This document shows, piece after piece, positions 39,004 to 49,840 of a stretch of DNA of 64,000 nucleotides. The notes under the pieces were generated by a model. That model made no database searches. It was not told where the DNA came from and saw only the letters and a list, made by a program, of their open reading frames with translations. Every line of letters begins with the position of its first letter. Position 1 is the stretch's first letter. A program made the translations under genes and the position numbers. The DNA comes from Oscillospiraceae bacterium (GTDB taxonomy: Bacteria > Bacillota > Clostridia > Oscillospirales > Ruminococcaceae), in NCBI GenBank assembly GCA_017887325.1, contig JAGHIE010000007.1, positions 1 to 64,000 of the forward strand, read 5' to 3'.

Positions 39004-39033
39004 GTGGGTAAAAGTGTGTAAAAATGGAGTAAA
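39004..39033 (+). promoter_or_regulatory. phased direct repeats upstream of mraZ (putative MraZ-binding boxes)
   Basis: GTGGGTAAAA GTGTGTAAAA ATGGAGTAAA in perfect 10-nt register. Confidence 0.6.
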
Positions 39034-39061
39034 TTCCCTATATGTAAAAGGTGGTGGGAAA

Positions 39062-39484
39062 ATGTTAATCGGAGAATATAGTTATAATATAGACTTAAAA
39101 GGAAGATTAAATTTTCCTGCAAAACTTAGAGAAGATTTAGGGGACAAATTTATTTTATCAAAAAGTTTAACAGATATATGCTTAAATGTATACTCTTATG
39201 AACAATGGCAAAAACTCGTTGATAAAATAGAATCACTACCTATGTCAAAAAGTAGAAATATTAAAAGAAAGCTCTTTGCTAGTGCTTGTGAAGTACAGGT
39301 GGACAAGCAAGGAAGGGTATTGATTGCACAAAATTTAAGAGAATATGCAAACTTAACAAAAGAAGTAATGATAATAGGTGTTTCAAATAACTGTGAAATT
39401 TGGGACAAAGCTCGCTGGGAAGAAGAATGCAATAAAATTGATACTGAATCTTTATCAGAAACTTTAGAAGAACTAGGTATATAA
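39062..39484 (+). CDS. mraZ: transcriptional regulator MraZ
   Basis: MLIGEYSYNIDLKGRLNFPAKLREDLG; SD AAAGGTGG supports start at 39062, not 39014. Confidence 0.95.
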   Translation: MLIGEYSYNIDLKGRLNFPAKLREDLGDKFILSKSLTDICLNVYSYEQWQKLVDKIESLPMSKSRNIKRKLFASACEVQVDKQGRVLIAQNLREYANLTKEVMIIGVSNNCEIWDKARWEEECNKIDTESLSETLEELGI

Positions 39485-39545
39485 ATTATATTGTATTTGA
39501 TATTAATCAATAGGAAAGTAAAAATGTCAAGGAGGAAAGCTTATC

Positions 39546-40469
39546 GTGGATTTTCAACATATATCTGTTATGCTTAATGAATGTATAGAAGGATTAAATA
39601 TAAAGCCTGATGGTATCTATGTTGATGGTACTGCTGGTGGAGCAGGTCATTCTAAAGAGATAGCAAAAAGAGTAAAAAATGGAAAATTATATTCTTTAGA
39701 CCAAGACCCAGACGCAGTACAAATAGCGACTGAAAGATTAAGCGAGTACGATTGTGCGACAGTAATACAAACTAATTTTTGTTATATGAAGGAAGTTTTA
39801 TCTGCGCAAGGCGTTGACGGTGTAGATGGAATATTATTAGATTTAGGAGTTTCATCACATCAACTTGATAAAGCTGAGAGAGGATTTAGTTATAATGCTG
39901 ATGCATTGCTTGATATGAGAATGAGTCAAAGTGGTTTAAGTGCTAAAGATGTTGTTAACACATATAGCGTTGACCAGTTGACAAAAATAATAAGGGATTA
40001 TGGAGAAGAAAAGTTTGCAAAAAAAATTGCATTAAATATTGAAAAAGCAAGAAACATAAAAGAAATTCAAACTACTTTTGAATTAGCTGATATTGTAAAA
40101 CAAAGTGTTCCTGCAGCTTCAAGGCGAGAAAAAAATCCATGCAAGAGAACTTTCCAAGCAATAAGAATAGAAGTTAATGGAGAATTAGATGTTTTAAAAC
40201 AAGCATTAGATTCAGCTTTTGAAATGTTAAATCCAGGTGGAAGATTAGTTATTTTAACATTCCATTCTTTAGAGGACAGAATAGTAAAACAAAAATTTGC
40301 TTCATTATGTAAAGGTTGTACATGTCCACCAGATTTTCCACAATGTGTGTGTGGTAATAAACCAAAAGCTAAATTGGTAAACAGAAAACCTATAACAGCT
40401 TCAGAAGAAGAACTTGAATTAAATAGTAGAAGTAGAAGTGCTAAATTAAGAATTTTAGAAAAAATTTAA
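39546..40469 (+). CDS. rsmH: 16S rRNA (cytosine(1402)-N(4))-methyltransferase
   Basis: HISVMLNECIEGL, YVDGTAGGAGHS, LDLGVSSHQLD. Confidence 0.97.
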   Translation: MDFQHISVMLNECIEGLNIKPDGIYVDGTAGGAGHSKEIAKRVKNGKLYSLDQDPDAVQIATERLSEYDCATVIQTNFCYMKEVLSAQGVDGVDGILLDLGVSSHQLDKAERGFSYNADALLDMRMSQSGLSAKDVVNTYSVDQLTKIIRDYGEEKFAKKIALNIEKARNIKEIQTTFELADIVKQSVPAASRREKNPCKRTFQAIRIEVNGELDVLKQALDSAFEMLNPGGRLVILTFHSLEDRIVKQKFASLCKGCTCPPDFPQCVCGNKPKAKLVNRKPITASEEELELNSRSRSAKLRILEKI

Positions 40470-40592
40470 GAATGTGCATTTAAAATATTAAAGAATGTAT
40501 AGTAAAATAACAAAATCACGATACTTAAAAGTTGAGTTGATTTTTAAGGGGGAAGAACATAAGATAGTATAATATCTTTTTGTTTGAAATTA

Positions 40593-41051
40593 ATGAAGTC
40601 TAATTTAAGTTATAATTATCAAAATAATACTAGTGTAGAAGAAAAACCAGTAATAAAAAAATATGTTGCATCAAAAGCTAAAATTAGAAGAAGAAAAAAA
40701 GTAAAAAGCGTTCTATTGTTAGCTTATATTACAATAATAGCAACATCATTAATATATGGTAAAGTGAAATTAGCTGAAGTTAATTCAGATTTAGATAAAG
40801 CAAGAGACACATATGATGAAATGATGTATGAATATGAAGATTTACAAATGAAAGCTAGTGATATCATATCAATTAAAAATATTGAAGATCAAGCTGTAAA
40901 TCAATATGGTATGACAGAAGTAAAACCAAATCAAATTGTGAATATAGTTGTTTCTGAAGAAAACGAAGTAGAAGTAGAAAATAAAGACAACACTATATTT
41001 GATAAGATTTCTGATTGGTTTTTGCAATTAAAGGAATACATTTTAGGATAA
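40593..41051 (+). CDS. FtsL-like cell division protein
   Basis: Small single-TM coiled-coil protein between rsmH and PBP gene. Confidence 0.75.
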   Translation: MKSNLSYNYQNNTSVEEKPVIKKYVASKAKIRRRKKVKSVLLLAYITIIATSLIYGKVKLAEVNSDLDKARDTYDEMMYEYEDLQMKASDIISIKNIEDQAVNQYGMTEVKPNQIVNIVVSEENEVEVENKDNTIFDKISDWFLQLKEYILG

Positions 41052-41156
41052 GAAAATATAATATAGTGAATGAAAAAGGGTTTGGAAGTATAAAGTACTC
41101 TAAGCCCTTGTTTTAGGTTATATTATTGTTATTAAAGAGGAAAGGAAATATTTATT

Positions 41157-43484
41157 ATGGCTAATAACAGAAAAAATATGATAAATACACCTATGGATAA
41201 AAATATGAAAAAAAGACTCAATATAACAATATCTATATTTTTGTTAGCTATTATGGTATATATAATAATTAACCTATTTGTGTCATCTGTAGTAAATGCA
41301 GAAAAATATAAATCAAAAGCTGCTAGTCAGCAAGTTAAAACATTAGAAATAGAACCAAATAGAGGATATATATATGACAAAAACATGGAAGTTTTAGCAA
41401 GTAGTTATACTGTTTGGGATGTTGTTGTTTCTCCATCAACTATATATGACGCAGAAAAGAAAGGTGATACAGACAGGACAATAGTAGCAGAAAAACTAGC
41501 TAAAGTTTTGGAAATGCCTTATGAAGATGTTTTAAAAATAATTAACAAAACAGATAGCTCTTATCAGTATGTTAAGAAAAAAGTAGATAAAGAAATGGCT
41601 GATAAAGTAAGAAATCTGATTACTGATGATAAAGATATAGGTGGAGGATTTATAACTTTAGAAGAAAATACTAAGAGAAATTATCCTAACAATTCTCTTG
41701 CTTCTCAAGTTATAGGGTTTACAAATGCAGATAATGAAGGTGCATATGGAATAGAAGCATACTATAATGATGTATTAAGTGGAACACCTGGAAAAGTTTT
41801 AACTGCTACAGATGTAAATGGAAATCCGATTCCTACAAGTTATGAAAAACAGTATGATTCTATAAATGGTCAAAGTGTTGTTTTAACTTTAGATACAACT
41901 ATACAAAACTATGTAGAGCAAGCTATAAATGATATAGTTGCAAAACATGACCCAAAAGGTGTAAGTGCTATAGTTATGGATGTAAAAACAGGTGGGATAC
42001 TTGCTATGGCAAACTATCCAACTTTTGACTTAAATAATCCATATGAAATAATGAGTAAAACTTTACAAGAAAAATATGATAATCCAACAGAGTGGAAATA
42101 TTATGGTGATTCTGGTAAACCAGGAGCATCTAGCATAAAGGGCGAATATGTAACAAAAACTTTTGATAATGAAGAAGAAAAGAAAAAATATCAAAATGAA
42201 GTAGTATATAGCCAATGGAAAAACGACTCTATTTCTAGTACATATATGCCAGGGTCTGTATTTAAAATAGTTACAGGTTCTGCTGCATTAGAAGAAGGTA
42301 AATTTGATTATAACAATGAAGTTTTTAATTGTACAGGTAGTTATAAAGTTATTGATACTACATTTAATTGTCATAAGAGAGAAGGTCATGGTCCTTTAAA
42401 CTTTACAGAAATCGTTGCAAATTCTTGCAACCCAGCATTTATAGAAATGGGTCAAAGATTAGGAGTAGATAAATTTAACTCCTATTTAGGTTCTTTTGGA
42501 ATTAAAGATAAAACAGGAATAGATTTAGGTGGAGAAATCTCTGGTATATCATATGGTAATGATATGTCTTTAGTAGACTTAGCCAGTGAATCTTTCGGTC
42601 AAGCGTTAACTGTAACACCTATACAAATGATAACAGCAGTATCAGCAGCTGTTAATGGTGGATATTTAATGCAACCATATCTAGTAGATTCTGTTTTAGA
42701 CAACGAAGGAAATGTTATAGAAAAAACAACTCCTAATGTAAAAAGACAAGTAATTTCTGAAGAAGTTTCAGAAGAAATTAGAGTTTCTATGGAAGAAATG
42801 ATAAACAAAAGTAGTGTTGGTAAAGTTGATGGATATAGAATAGGTGGTAAATCTGGTACATCACAAATAAACAATGAAAGTGGGACAGGAAGATATGTAG
42901 GTTCTTTTATTAGTGTTGCACCAGCTAATGATCCAGAAGTAGCAGTTTTAGTAGTTGTAAATGAACCAAAAATTGGTGGTGCTTACTATGGTGCTCAAGT
43001 AGCAGGTCCAGCAGTTGAAACAATCATGACAAATATCTTACCTTATTTAGGAATAGAAAAAGATACAACATCAAGCGAAAGTCAAGAACCAACAGTTCCA
43101 ACTGTTATAAACAAAAATATTGAAGAAGCAAAAACTACTTTAGCAGGTCAAGGATTCCAAGTTGAAGTAATTGGTGGAGGAACTAATGTAATAGATCAAG
43201 TTCCAAAAGGTGGTTTAAATACAGCTGAAGGAAGTAAAGTTATTTTATATACAGATTCATCACAAGTACAAAAAGGTGTAGTTCCTAATGTTGTTGGCAT
43301 GAGTGTGTATGAGGCTAAAATAACATTAACATCTGCTGGATTTAATGTTTCAACAGAAAATAATGTATCAAGTAATGCTAAAGTTGTTTCACAAAATATA
43401 CAAGCAGGAACAGAACAAGATTTAGGTACTGTAATTTCTTTAAAAGGAGATTCAGATGTTAGTATAATAGACGGTATTATGTAA
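41157..43484 (+). CDS. class B penicillin-binding protein with two PASTA domains (FtsI/SpoVD-like)
   Basis: STYMPGSVFKIVTGSAALE (SxxK), GKSGTSQI (KSGT), two PASTA repeats at C-terminus. Confidence 0.95.
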   Translation: MANNRKNMINTPMDKNMKKRLNITISIFLLAIMVYIIINLFVSSVVNAEKYKSKAASQQVKTLEIEPNRGYIYDKNMEVLASSYTVWDVVVSPSTIYDAEKKGDTDRTIVAEKLAKVLEMPYEDVLKIINKTDSSYQYVKKKVDKEMADKVRNLITDDKDIGGGFITLEENTKRNYPNNSLASQVIGFTNADNEGAYGIEAYYNDVLSGTPGKVLTATDVNGNPIPTSYEKQYDSINGQSVVLTLDTTIQNYVEQAINDIVAKHDPKGVSAIVMDVKTGGILAMANYPTFDLNNPYEIMSKTLQEKYDNPTEWKYYGDSGKPGASSIKGEYVTKTFDNEEEKKKYQNEVVYSQWKNDSISSTYMPGSVFKIVTGSAALEEGKFDYNNEVFNCTGSYKVIDTTFNCHKREGHGPLNFTEIVANSCNPAFIEMGQRLGVDKFNSYLGSFGIKDKTGIDLGGEISGISYGNDMSLVDLASESFGQALTVTPIQMITAVSAAVNGGYLMQPYLVDSVLDNEGNVIEKTTPNVKRQVISEEVSEEIRVSMEEMINKSSVGKVDGYRIGGKSGTSQINNESGTGRYVGSFISVAPANDPEVAVLVVVNEPKIGGAYYGAQVAGPAVETIMTNILPYLGIEKDTTSSESQEPTVPTVINKNIEEAKTTLAGQGFQVEVIGGGTNVIDQVPKGGLNTAEGSKVILYTDSSQVQKGVVPNVVGMSVYEAKITLTSAGFNVSTENNVSSNAKVVSQNIQAGTEQDLGTVISLKGDSDVSIIDGIM

Positions 43485-43496
43485 AAGAGGTGTTGT

Positions 43497-44933
43497 ATGA
43501 TGAAATTATCCGAACTTTTAAAAGGAATAAAAGTTTTATCAAACATAAATGGAGATATAGAAATAAAAGATATGACAAACAACTCCAGAGTTGTTGAAAA
43601 AGGATTTGTATATGTAGCTATAAAGGGAAGTGCAGTTGATGGGCACAAGTTTGTAGATAGTGCTATTAGTCAAGGTGCAGTTGCTGTTGTAGTAGAAAAA
43701 GATATGGGAATAGAAAATCAAGTTATTGTAGAAGATACAAGAAAAGCTTATGCTATAATGGCTTCTAACTACTTTAAAAATCCTTGTGAAAAATTAAAGT
43801 TAATAGGTGTAACTGGTACTAATGGAAAAACTTCTGTTACAACTATTGTAAAACATATTTTAGAATATGTTGGTTTAAAAACAGGTTTAATAGGTACTAT
43901 ACAAATAGAATATGGAGATGTTGTTTTAGAAAATAAAAACACAACACCAGACGCATATATTTTTCATAAAACATTATCCCAAATGGAACAAGCAGGTTGC
44001 GAATATGTAGTGAGTGAAGTATCTTCTCATGCTTTAGACCAAGATAGATTATATGGTTGCAAATTTGAAATAGGTGCTTTTACTAATCTAACACAAGACC
44101 ATTTAGATTATCATAAAGATATGGAAGAATACTTTAATGCAAAGAAAAAACTTTTTTCAATGTGTGAAAAATCTGTAATAAATATAAATGATGATTATGG
44201 TTATAAATTAGCAAAAGAAATTGAAAAAAATGTAGATACAGTTAGCTTTAAATATCAAAATTCAACATTCTATGCTGATAATATTGAATGTAAAGCAGAT
44301 GGAGTAAATTTTGAAATAAAATATAACGATGTTATAAGTAAAGTTTCTTTTGCTATCCCAGGATTATATTCTGTAGAAAATGCTTTAGTAGCAATAGGAA
44401 TAGTAACTAATTTGGGAGTTTCTTTAAATAAAGCTATAACAGCATTATCATTAATAAATGGTATCAAAGGAAGATGTGAAATAGTATATAGTGATGATAA
44501 AATGAGTGTTATTTGCGACTATGCACATACACCAGATGGAATAGAAAATATTTTATCTAGCTTAAAAGAAAGTGTTAGTGGCAGATTAGTAGCTTTATTT
44601 GGTTGTGGCGGAGATAGAGATAAAACAAAGCGTCCATTAATGGCAAAAGCGACTGAAAAATATGCTGACTTTATAATTGTTACATCTGATAATCCAAGAA
44701 GTGAAGATCCTGAAATGATAATAGAAGATGTTATTGTAGGATTAAGTGATAAAGCAAATTTTGTTAAGATAGTTGACAGAAGAGAAGCTATTGAATACGC
44801 TATGAAAAATGCTTTAGATGGAGATACTATTGTATTGTTAGGAAAAGGACATGAAGATTATCAAGTACTAAAAGATGAAACAATACATTTCGATGAAAGA
44901 GAAGTTGTAGCTGAAATAGCACAAACTTTATAA
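43497..44933 (+). CDS. murE: UDP-N-acetylmuramyl-tripeptide synthetase
   Basis: GVTGTNGKTSVTTIVKHIL, CDYAHTPDGIENIL, TSDNPRSEDP. Confidence 0.97.
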   Translation: MMKLSELLKGIKVLSNINGDIEIKDMTNNSRVVEKGFVYVAIKGSAVDGHKFVDSAISQGAVAVVVEKDMGIENQVIVEDTRKAYAIMASNYFKNPCEKLKLIGVTGTNGKTSVTTIVKHILEYVGLKTGLIGTIQIEYGDVVLENKNTTPDAYIFHKTLSQMEQAGCEYVVSEVSSHALDQDRLYGCKFEIGAFTNLTQDHLDYHKDMEEYFNAKKKLFSMCEKSVININDDYGYKLAKEIEKNVDTVSFKYQNSTFYADNIECKADGVNFEIKYNDVISKVSFAIPGLYSVENALVAIGIVTNLGVSLNKAITALSLINGIKGRCEIVYSDDKMSVICDYAHTPDGIENILSSLKESVSGRLVALFGCGGDRDKTKRPLMAKATEKYADFIIVTSDNPRSEDPEMIIEDVIVGLSDKANFVKIVDRREAIEYAMKNALDGDTIVLLGKGHEDYQVLKDETIHFDEREVVAEIAQTL

Positions 44934-44955
44934 TAAATTTAAGGTGGTTTTATAA

Positions 44956-46317
44956 TTGCGAAGTTTATCATTAGTAGAGATAGCACAAGCTGTTGATGGA
45001 AAATTGAATATTGATACAAATGAAACTGTTGACAATGTGTGTATAGATACAAGAAAAATTACAAAAGGCTGTTTATATGTAGCTATAAAAGGCGAGAAAT
45101 TTGATGGACATGATTTTATAGAAAAAGCCTTTCAATTAGGTGCGAAAGCAGTTATAAGTCATAAAGAAATAAAAACAGATAAGCCTGTCGTGTATGTTAA
45201 AGATACACGATTGGCTTTTGGTGCGTTATCTGCATATTACAGAAGTCTGTTTTCAGTATTTTTGGTTGGTGTTACTGGAAGTGTAGGAAAGACATCAACT
45301 AAAGAAATGATATATACAGTAATGAAAAATCATTATAGTGTATTGAAAACACAAGGTAATTTAAATAATGATATTGGATTGCCTAGAACTTTATTACAAT
45401 TATCTGATGAGTACCAAGGTGCTGTGATTGAAATGGGAATGTCAAATTTAGGAGAAATATCATATCTTTCTAAATTGGCAAAACCAGATATGGCAGTAAT
45501 AACTAATATAGGTGTATCACATTTAGAAAATCTAAAAACAAGAGAAAATATATTAAAAGCTAAATTAGAAATACTAGATGGCATGAAAAAAGGTTCAAAA
45601 ATCATTTTGAATGCTGACAATGATATGTTATTAACAGTAAAAGGTAAAATAGAAAACGCAGTATATATTGGTATAGATAATACCGAAGATAGTGATATAA
45701 TTGCAAAAGATATAGAACAAAAAGGTGATGATACACTTTTTACAATTGTTTATGGCGGTAAAGAGTATAATGCACAAATACCTACAATAGGTAAACATAA
45801 TGTTTATAATGCTTTAGTTGCATTTTTAGTAGGTATTGAAATAGGTATGGACGAAGAAAAAATAATAGAAGCTTTATTACAATACGAAAATTCTGGAATG
45901 CGACAACAAATAAGCATAAAAAATGATATAAAAGTAATTGCAGACTGTTATAATGCAAGTCCTGACTCTATGGTATCTGCACTTAGCGTAATTAAAGCTG
46001 TTGAATGTAAAGGCAGAAGAATTGCTGTTTTAGGAGATATGTTAGAGTTAGGAAAAACATCAGATGATTTACATAGACAAGTAGGTAGACTTGTTAAAGA
46101 TTATGATATAGATATTTTATATTGCTATGGTAAAGAAGCTTTCTATATAAAAGAAGGGGCTAAAGAAGCGGGAGTATCTAATGTCATATACACAGATAAT
46201 AAAGATGAATTAGCTACACTTTTAAAAAGAGATTTAGTTAAAGGTGATGCAGTAATATTTAAAGCAAGTAGAGGAATGAAACTAGAAGAAGTAATTGAAA
46301 AGGTATTTGGTGAATAA
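44956..46317 (+). CDS. murF: UDP-N-acetylmuramoyl-tripeptide--D-alanyl-D-alanine ligase
   Basis: GVTGSVGKTSTKEMI, QGNLNNDIGLPRTLL, DCYNASPDSM. Confidence 0.97.
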   Translation: MRSLSLVEIAQAVDGKLNIDTNETVDNVCIDTRKITKGCLYVAIKGEKFDGHDFIEKAFQLGAKAVISHKEIKTDKPVVYVKDTRLAFGALSAYYRSLFSVFLVGVTGSVGKTSTKEMIYTVMKNHYSVLKTQGNLNNDIGLPRTLLQLSDEYQGAVIEMGMSNLGEISYLSKLAKPDMAVITNIGVSHLENLKTRENILKAKLEILDGMKKGSKIILNADNDMLLTVKGKIENAVYIGIDNTEDSDIIAKDIEQKGDDTLFTIVYGGKEYNAQIPTIGKHNVYNALVAFLVGIEIGMDEEKIIEALLQYENSGMRQQISIKNDIKVIADCYNASPDSMVSALSVIKAVECKGRRIAVLGDMLELGKTSDDLHRQVGRLVKDYDIDILYCYGKEAFYIKEGAKEAGVSNVIYTDNKDELATLLKRDLVKGDAVIFKASRGMKLEEVIEKVFGE

Positions 46318-46356
46318 ACATTATATAAATACTAGCCACGAAAGGATTTATGAGAT

Positions 46357-47361
46357 ATGCAAACATTGGTTATTACAGTAACAGCGATAGTAGCATTTGC
46401 TCTAACAGCAGGAAGTGGAATAATTTTAGTACCTTTTTTAAGAAAATTAAAATATGGTCAGACAATAAAAGAGATAGGTCCAACTTGGCATAAGAAAAAA
46501 CAAGGAACTCCTACTATGGGAGGTATAATGATTATTATAGGTGTAATATGTGCATCTATATTAGGATTTTTTGTAAGTTTAATAGGTAATAAAAATGGTG
46601 TAGATGGTTATTCTGCAGTAAAATTATTTTGTGGAATAGCTATGGCTTTAGGATATGGACTTATGGGATATGTTGATGACTATATAAAAGTAGTTAAAAA
46701 AAGAAATTTAGGATTAAAAGCTTCTCAAAAGTTAATTATTCAAGTAATAATAGCCATACTATATTTAGGTGTATTAACATTTAGTGGTTGTATATCTACT
46801 ATTGTTACGATTCCATTCTTAGGTCAATTAGATTTTGGATTTTTCTATTATCCAGCTATGTTATTTATAATTATAGGTACAGTAAATGCTGTGAATTTAA
46901 CAGATGGAATAGACGGCTTGGCAACTTCAGTTACTTTTATAGCATCTTTAGGATTTATGATTTTTGCAAGCACTTTAAACCAAACCTATATGAATATTTT
47001 AAGTGTTGCATTGGCAGGAGCATGTTTAGGATTTTTAGTGTGGAATATATATCCTGCTAAAGTGTTCATGGGTGATACAGGTTCTATGTTTTTAGGTGGA
47101 GTAGTTTTAGCAATTGCTTTTGGTATAGATAACCCTATAATATTAGTGTTAGTAGGATTTATATATTTTATAGAAGCGCTATCAGTTATAATACAAGTTA
47201 TTAGTTTTAAAACTACCGGAAAAAGAGTATTTAAGATGAGTCCTATACACCATCATTTTGAGATGTGTGGTTGGAGTGAAATGAAAATAGTTGGTGTATT
47301 TTCATTTGTAACAGGAGTTATGTGTTTAATATCTTCTTTTGCAATAGCTATGCTAAGATAA
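46357..47361 (+). CDS. mraY: phospho-N-acetylmuramoyl-pentapeptide-transferase
   Basis: GPTWHKKKQGTPTMGGIM, NLTDGIDGLA, FMGDTGSMFLGG, SPIHHHFE. Confidence 0.98.
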   Translation: MQTLVITVTAIVAFALTAGSGIILVPFLRKLKYGQTIKEIGPTWHKKKQGTPTMGGIMIIIGVICASILGFFVSLIGNKNGVDGYSAVKLFCGIAMALGYGLMGYVDDYIKVVKKRNLGLKASQKLIIQVIIAILYLGVLTFSGCISTIVTIPFLGQLDFGFFYYPAMLFIIIGTVNAVNLTDGIDGLATSVTFIASLGFMIFASTLNQTYMNILSVALAGACLGFLVWNIYPAKVFMGDTGSMFLGGVVLAIAFGIDNPIILVLVGFIYFIEALSVIIQVISFKTTGKRVFKMSPIHHHFEMCGWSEMKIVGVFSFVTGVMCLISSFAIAMLR

Positions 47362-47392
47362 AAGAATAGAAAATAAAGAAAGGAGAGTTTAA

Positions 47393-48598
47393 ATGGCAGT
47401 AAATAAAGTTGGTTCTAGTGCTGATAATGTACGAAAAACAAAAGTTCAAAAAGATGCAGAAAGAAAGCCTAGAAGCAATATAAAATTTAAAAAGAAGAAA
47501 AAACAGGGAAGTTTAGACTTAGCTTTTTTGCTTATAGTATCAATATTAGTAATATTTGGTTTAGTAATGGTTTTTTCAGCAAGCCATGTAGCTGCATTTA
47601 GTGAAGAAGGGGATAGTTTATACTATATAAAGAAACAGTTCATTTTTGCAGTAGTAGGATTTGTTTTGATGCTTTTAATATCTAAAATACCATATGGTTT
47701 GTATAAAAAACATTCAGCTTTGATATACGGTGTCGCGATATTTTTTATGGCTTTAGTTGTAATAATGAATAAAGGTAAGGCTGGTAGATGGTTGAATTTA
47801 GGAATTCTTTCTTTTCAGCCTTCAGAAATAATGAAGATAGCCTTGATTATAGTTACAGCAACAATAATAACTAATAATCAAAATAAAATGCATACTTTTA
47901 AGTATGGGATAATGGCTCCTTTAATGCCACTAGTTCCGGTAATATTAATATTGATGGTGTTCCAACACCACTTGTCAGCGACAATTATTATGATTTCAAT
48001 TGTTGTTATAATGATATTTATAGCAGGTGCTAAAATAAAATATTTCTTATTCACAATACCGGTAGGATTGTTGGGAATAGTTGGTATCATTATGTTAAAA
48101 GGTATTGGATATATGGGTGAGAGGTTTCAAATTTGGTTTGACCCGTTTTCTGATCCTACAGGGAGCACATATCAAACAGTTCAATCATTGTTAGCTATAG
48201 GTTCTGGTGGAATTATGGGATTAGGACTTGGAAATTCAAGACAAAAATATTTATATTTACCAGAGCCACATAATGACTTTATATTTGCAATAGTTTGTGA
48301 AGAATTAGGTTTAATAGGTGCATTATTAGTAATGTTATTATTTGTATTTTTTGTATACAGAGGATTTGTAATAGCAAATAAAGCTCCTAATAAATTTGCT
48401 TCAATGTTAGTAATAGGTATAACTGTACAAATCGCATTACAAGCACTTATGAATATAGCCGTTGTAACTAATAGTATGCCTAATACTGGTATTAGTTTAC
48501 CATTCTTTAGTTATGGTGGTACAGCGCTAGTATTACAGTTGGCAGAAATGGGAATTATTTTGAATATATCAAGATATTCGAGTGAAGAAAAACCATAG
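47393..48598 (+). CDS. ftsW: SEDS-family glycosyltransferase FtsW
   Basis: Multi-TM; FQPSEIMKIALI, YLPEPHNDFIFAIVCEELG, PFFSYGGTAL. Confidence 0.93.
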   Translation: MAVNKVGSSADNVRKTKVQKDAERKPRSNIKFKKKKKQGSLDLAFLLIVSILVIFGLVMVFSASHVAAFSEEGDSLYYIKKQFIFAVVGFVLMLLISKIPYGLYKKHSALIYGVAIFFMALVVIMNKGKAGRWLNLGILSFQPSEIMKIALIIVTATIITNNQNKMHTFKYGIMAPLMPLVPVILILMVFQHHLSATIIMISIVVIMIFIAGAKIKYFLFTIPVGLLGIVGIIMLKGIGYMGERFQIWFDPFSDPTGSTYQTVQSLLAIGSGGIMGLGLGNSRQKYLYLPEPHNDFIFAIVCEELGLIGALLVMLLFVFFVYRGFVIANKAPNKFASMLVIGITVQIALQALMNIAVVTNSMPNTGISLPFFSYGGTALVLQLAEMGIILNISRYSSEEKP

Positions 48599-48631
48599 AT
48601 AATAAATTATTAAAGAAAATGAAAGAGTGAG

Positions 48632-49759
48632 ATGAATATGAAAATACTTTTAGCAGGTGGAGGAACAGCAGGTCACATTAACCCTGCAATTGCTATAGCA
48701 GGATATTTCAAACAAAAACATAAAGATGTGGAAATATTATTTGCAGGAACTCCTAACGGAATGGAAGTTGAACTAGTAAAAAAAGCAGGATTTAAAATTA
48801 CACCTATAAAAGTTTCTGGATTTAGAAGAAGTTTATCAGCTGAAAATATTGCTCATAATTTAAAATCTTTATATTATTTATTTACATCTAATTCTGTAGC
48901 AAAAAAAATAGTAAAAGATTTTAATCCAGATTTGGTAATAGGTACAGGTGGTTATGTAAGTGGACCTATAGTTTTAGCAGCTAGTAAATTAGGCTATAAG
49001 ACAGCTATACATGAACAAAACGCTTTTCCAGGAGTAACAAATAAATTACTTGCAAAAAGAGTAGACAGAGTATTTTTAGCTGTTGCAGAAGCAGAAAAAC
49101 TATTAGATTGTAAAAATAAACCAATTGTTGTGGGTAATCCTATAAGACAAAGTGTTATTTTTAAAACAAAAGAATCAGCTAAAAAAGAATTAGGTTTAGA
49201 TGATAAAATGTGTATTTTATCATTTGGTGGAAGCTTAGGTGCTGATATAATAAATAAAATGGCAAGTGACTTAATAGAATGGAACAAAGATGGCAAAGTA
49301 AATCATATTCATGGATATGGTAGATTGGGAAAAGAGTTATTCCCAAGATTAATGGCTGAGAAAAATATTGATTTGTCAAAAATGCCATTTGAAAATGTAA
49401 GAGAATATATAGATAATATGGATACTTGTTTGGCAGCAGCAGATTTAGTAATTTGTAGAAGTGGTGCAATGACACTAAGTGAATTACAAGCTACTGGAAA
49501 ACCATCAATATTAGTTCCATCTCCATATGTTGCAGAAAATCATCAATATCATAATGCTATGGTATTAGTTAATAATAATGCAGCAAAATTAATAGAAGAA
49601 AAAACATATGATAAAGATGTATTTATAAATATGCTAAACGAGTTTTATAACGATAGGGATAAGCTAAAAGCATACAGTAAAAATGCTTCAAAACTGGCAA
49701 TACTTGATACTGCTGAAAGAATATATAATGAATTAATGACTATTTTAGATGAAAAATAA
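48632..49759 (+). CDS. murG: MurG glycosyltransferase
   Basis: LLAGGGTAGHINPAIAIA, IHEQNAFPGVTN, CRSGAMTLSEL. Confidence 0.98.
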   Translation: MNMKILLAGGGTAGHINPAIAIAGYFKQKHKDVEILFAGTPNGMEVELVKKAGFKITPIKVSGFRRSLSAENIAHNLKSLYYLFTSNSVAKKIVKDFNPDLVIGTGGYVSGPIVLAASKLGYKTAIHEQNAFPGVTNKLLAKRVDRVFLAVAEAEKLLDCKNKPIVVGNPIRQSVIFKTKESAKKELGLDDKMCILSFGGSLGADIINKMASDLIEWNKDGKVNHIHGYGRLGKELFPRLMAEKNIDLSKMPFENVREYIDNMDTCLAAADLVICRSGAMTLSELQATGKPSILVPSPYVAENHQYHNAMVLVNNNAAKLIEEKTYDKDVFINMLNEFYNDRDKLKAYSKNASKLAILDTAERIYNELMTILDEK

Positions 49760-49840
49760 TAACAAACACTTCAAATTTCACAATAATTGGATTAAATGCA
49801 TAGAATATATTAATTCGATTATTGTGAAAGGGTGTATACT

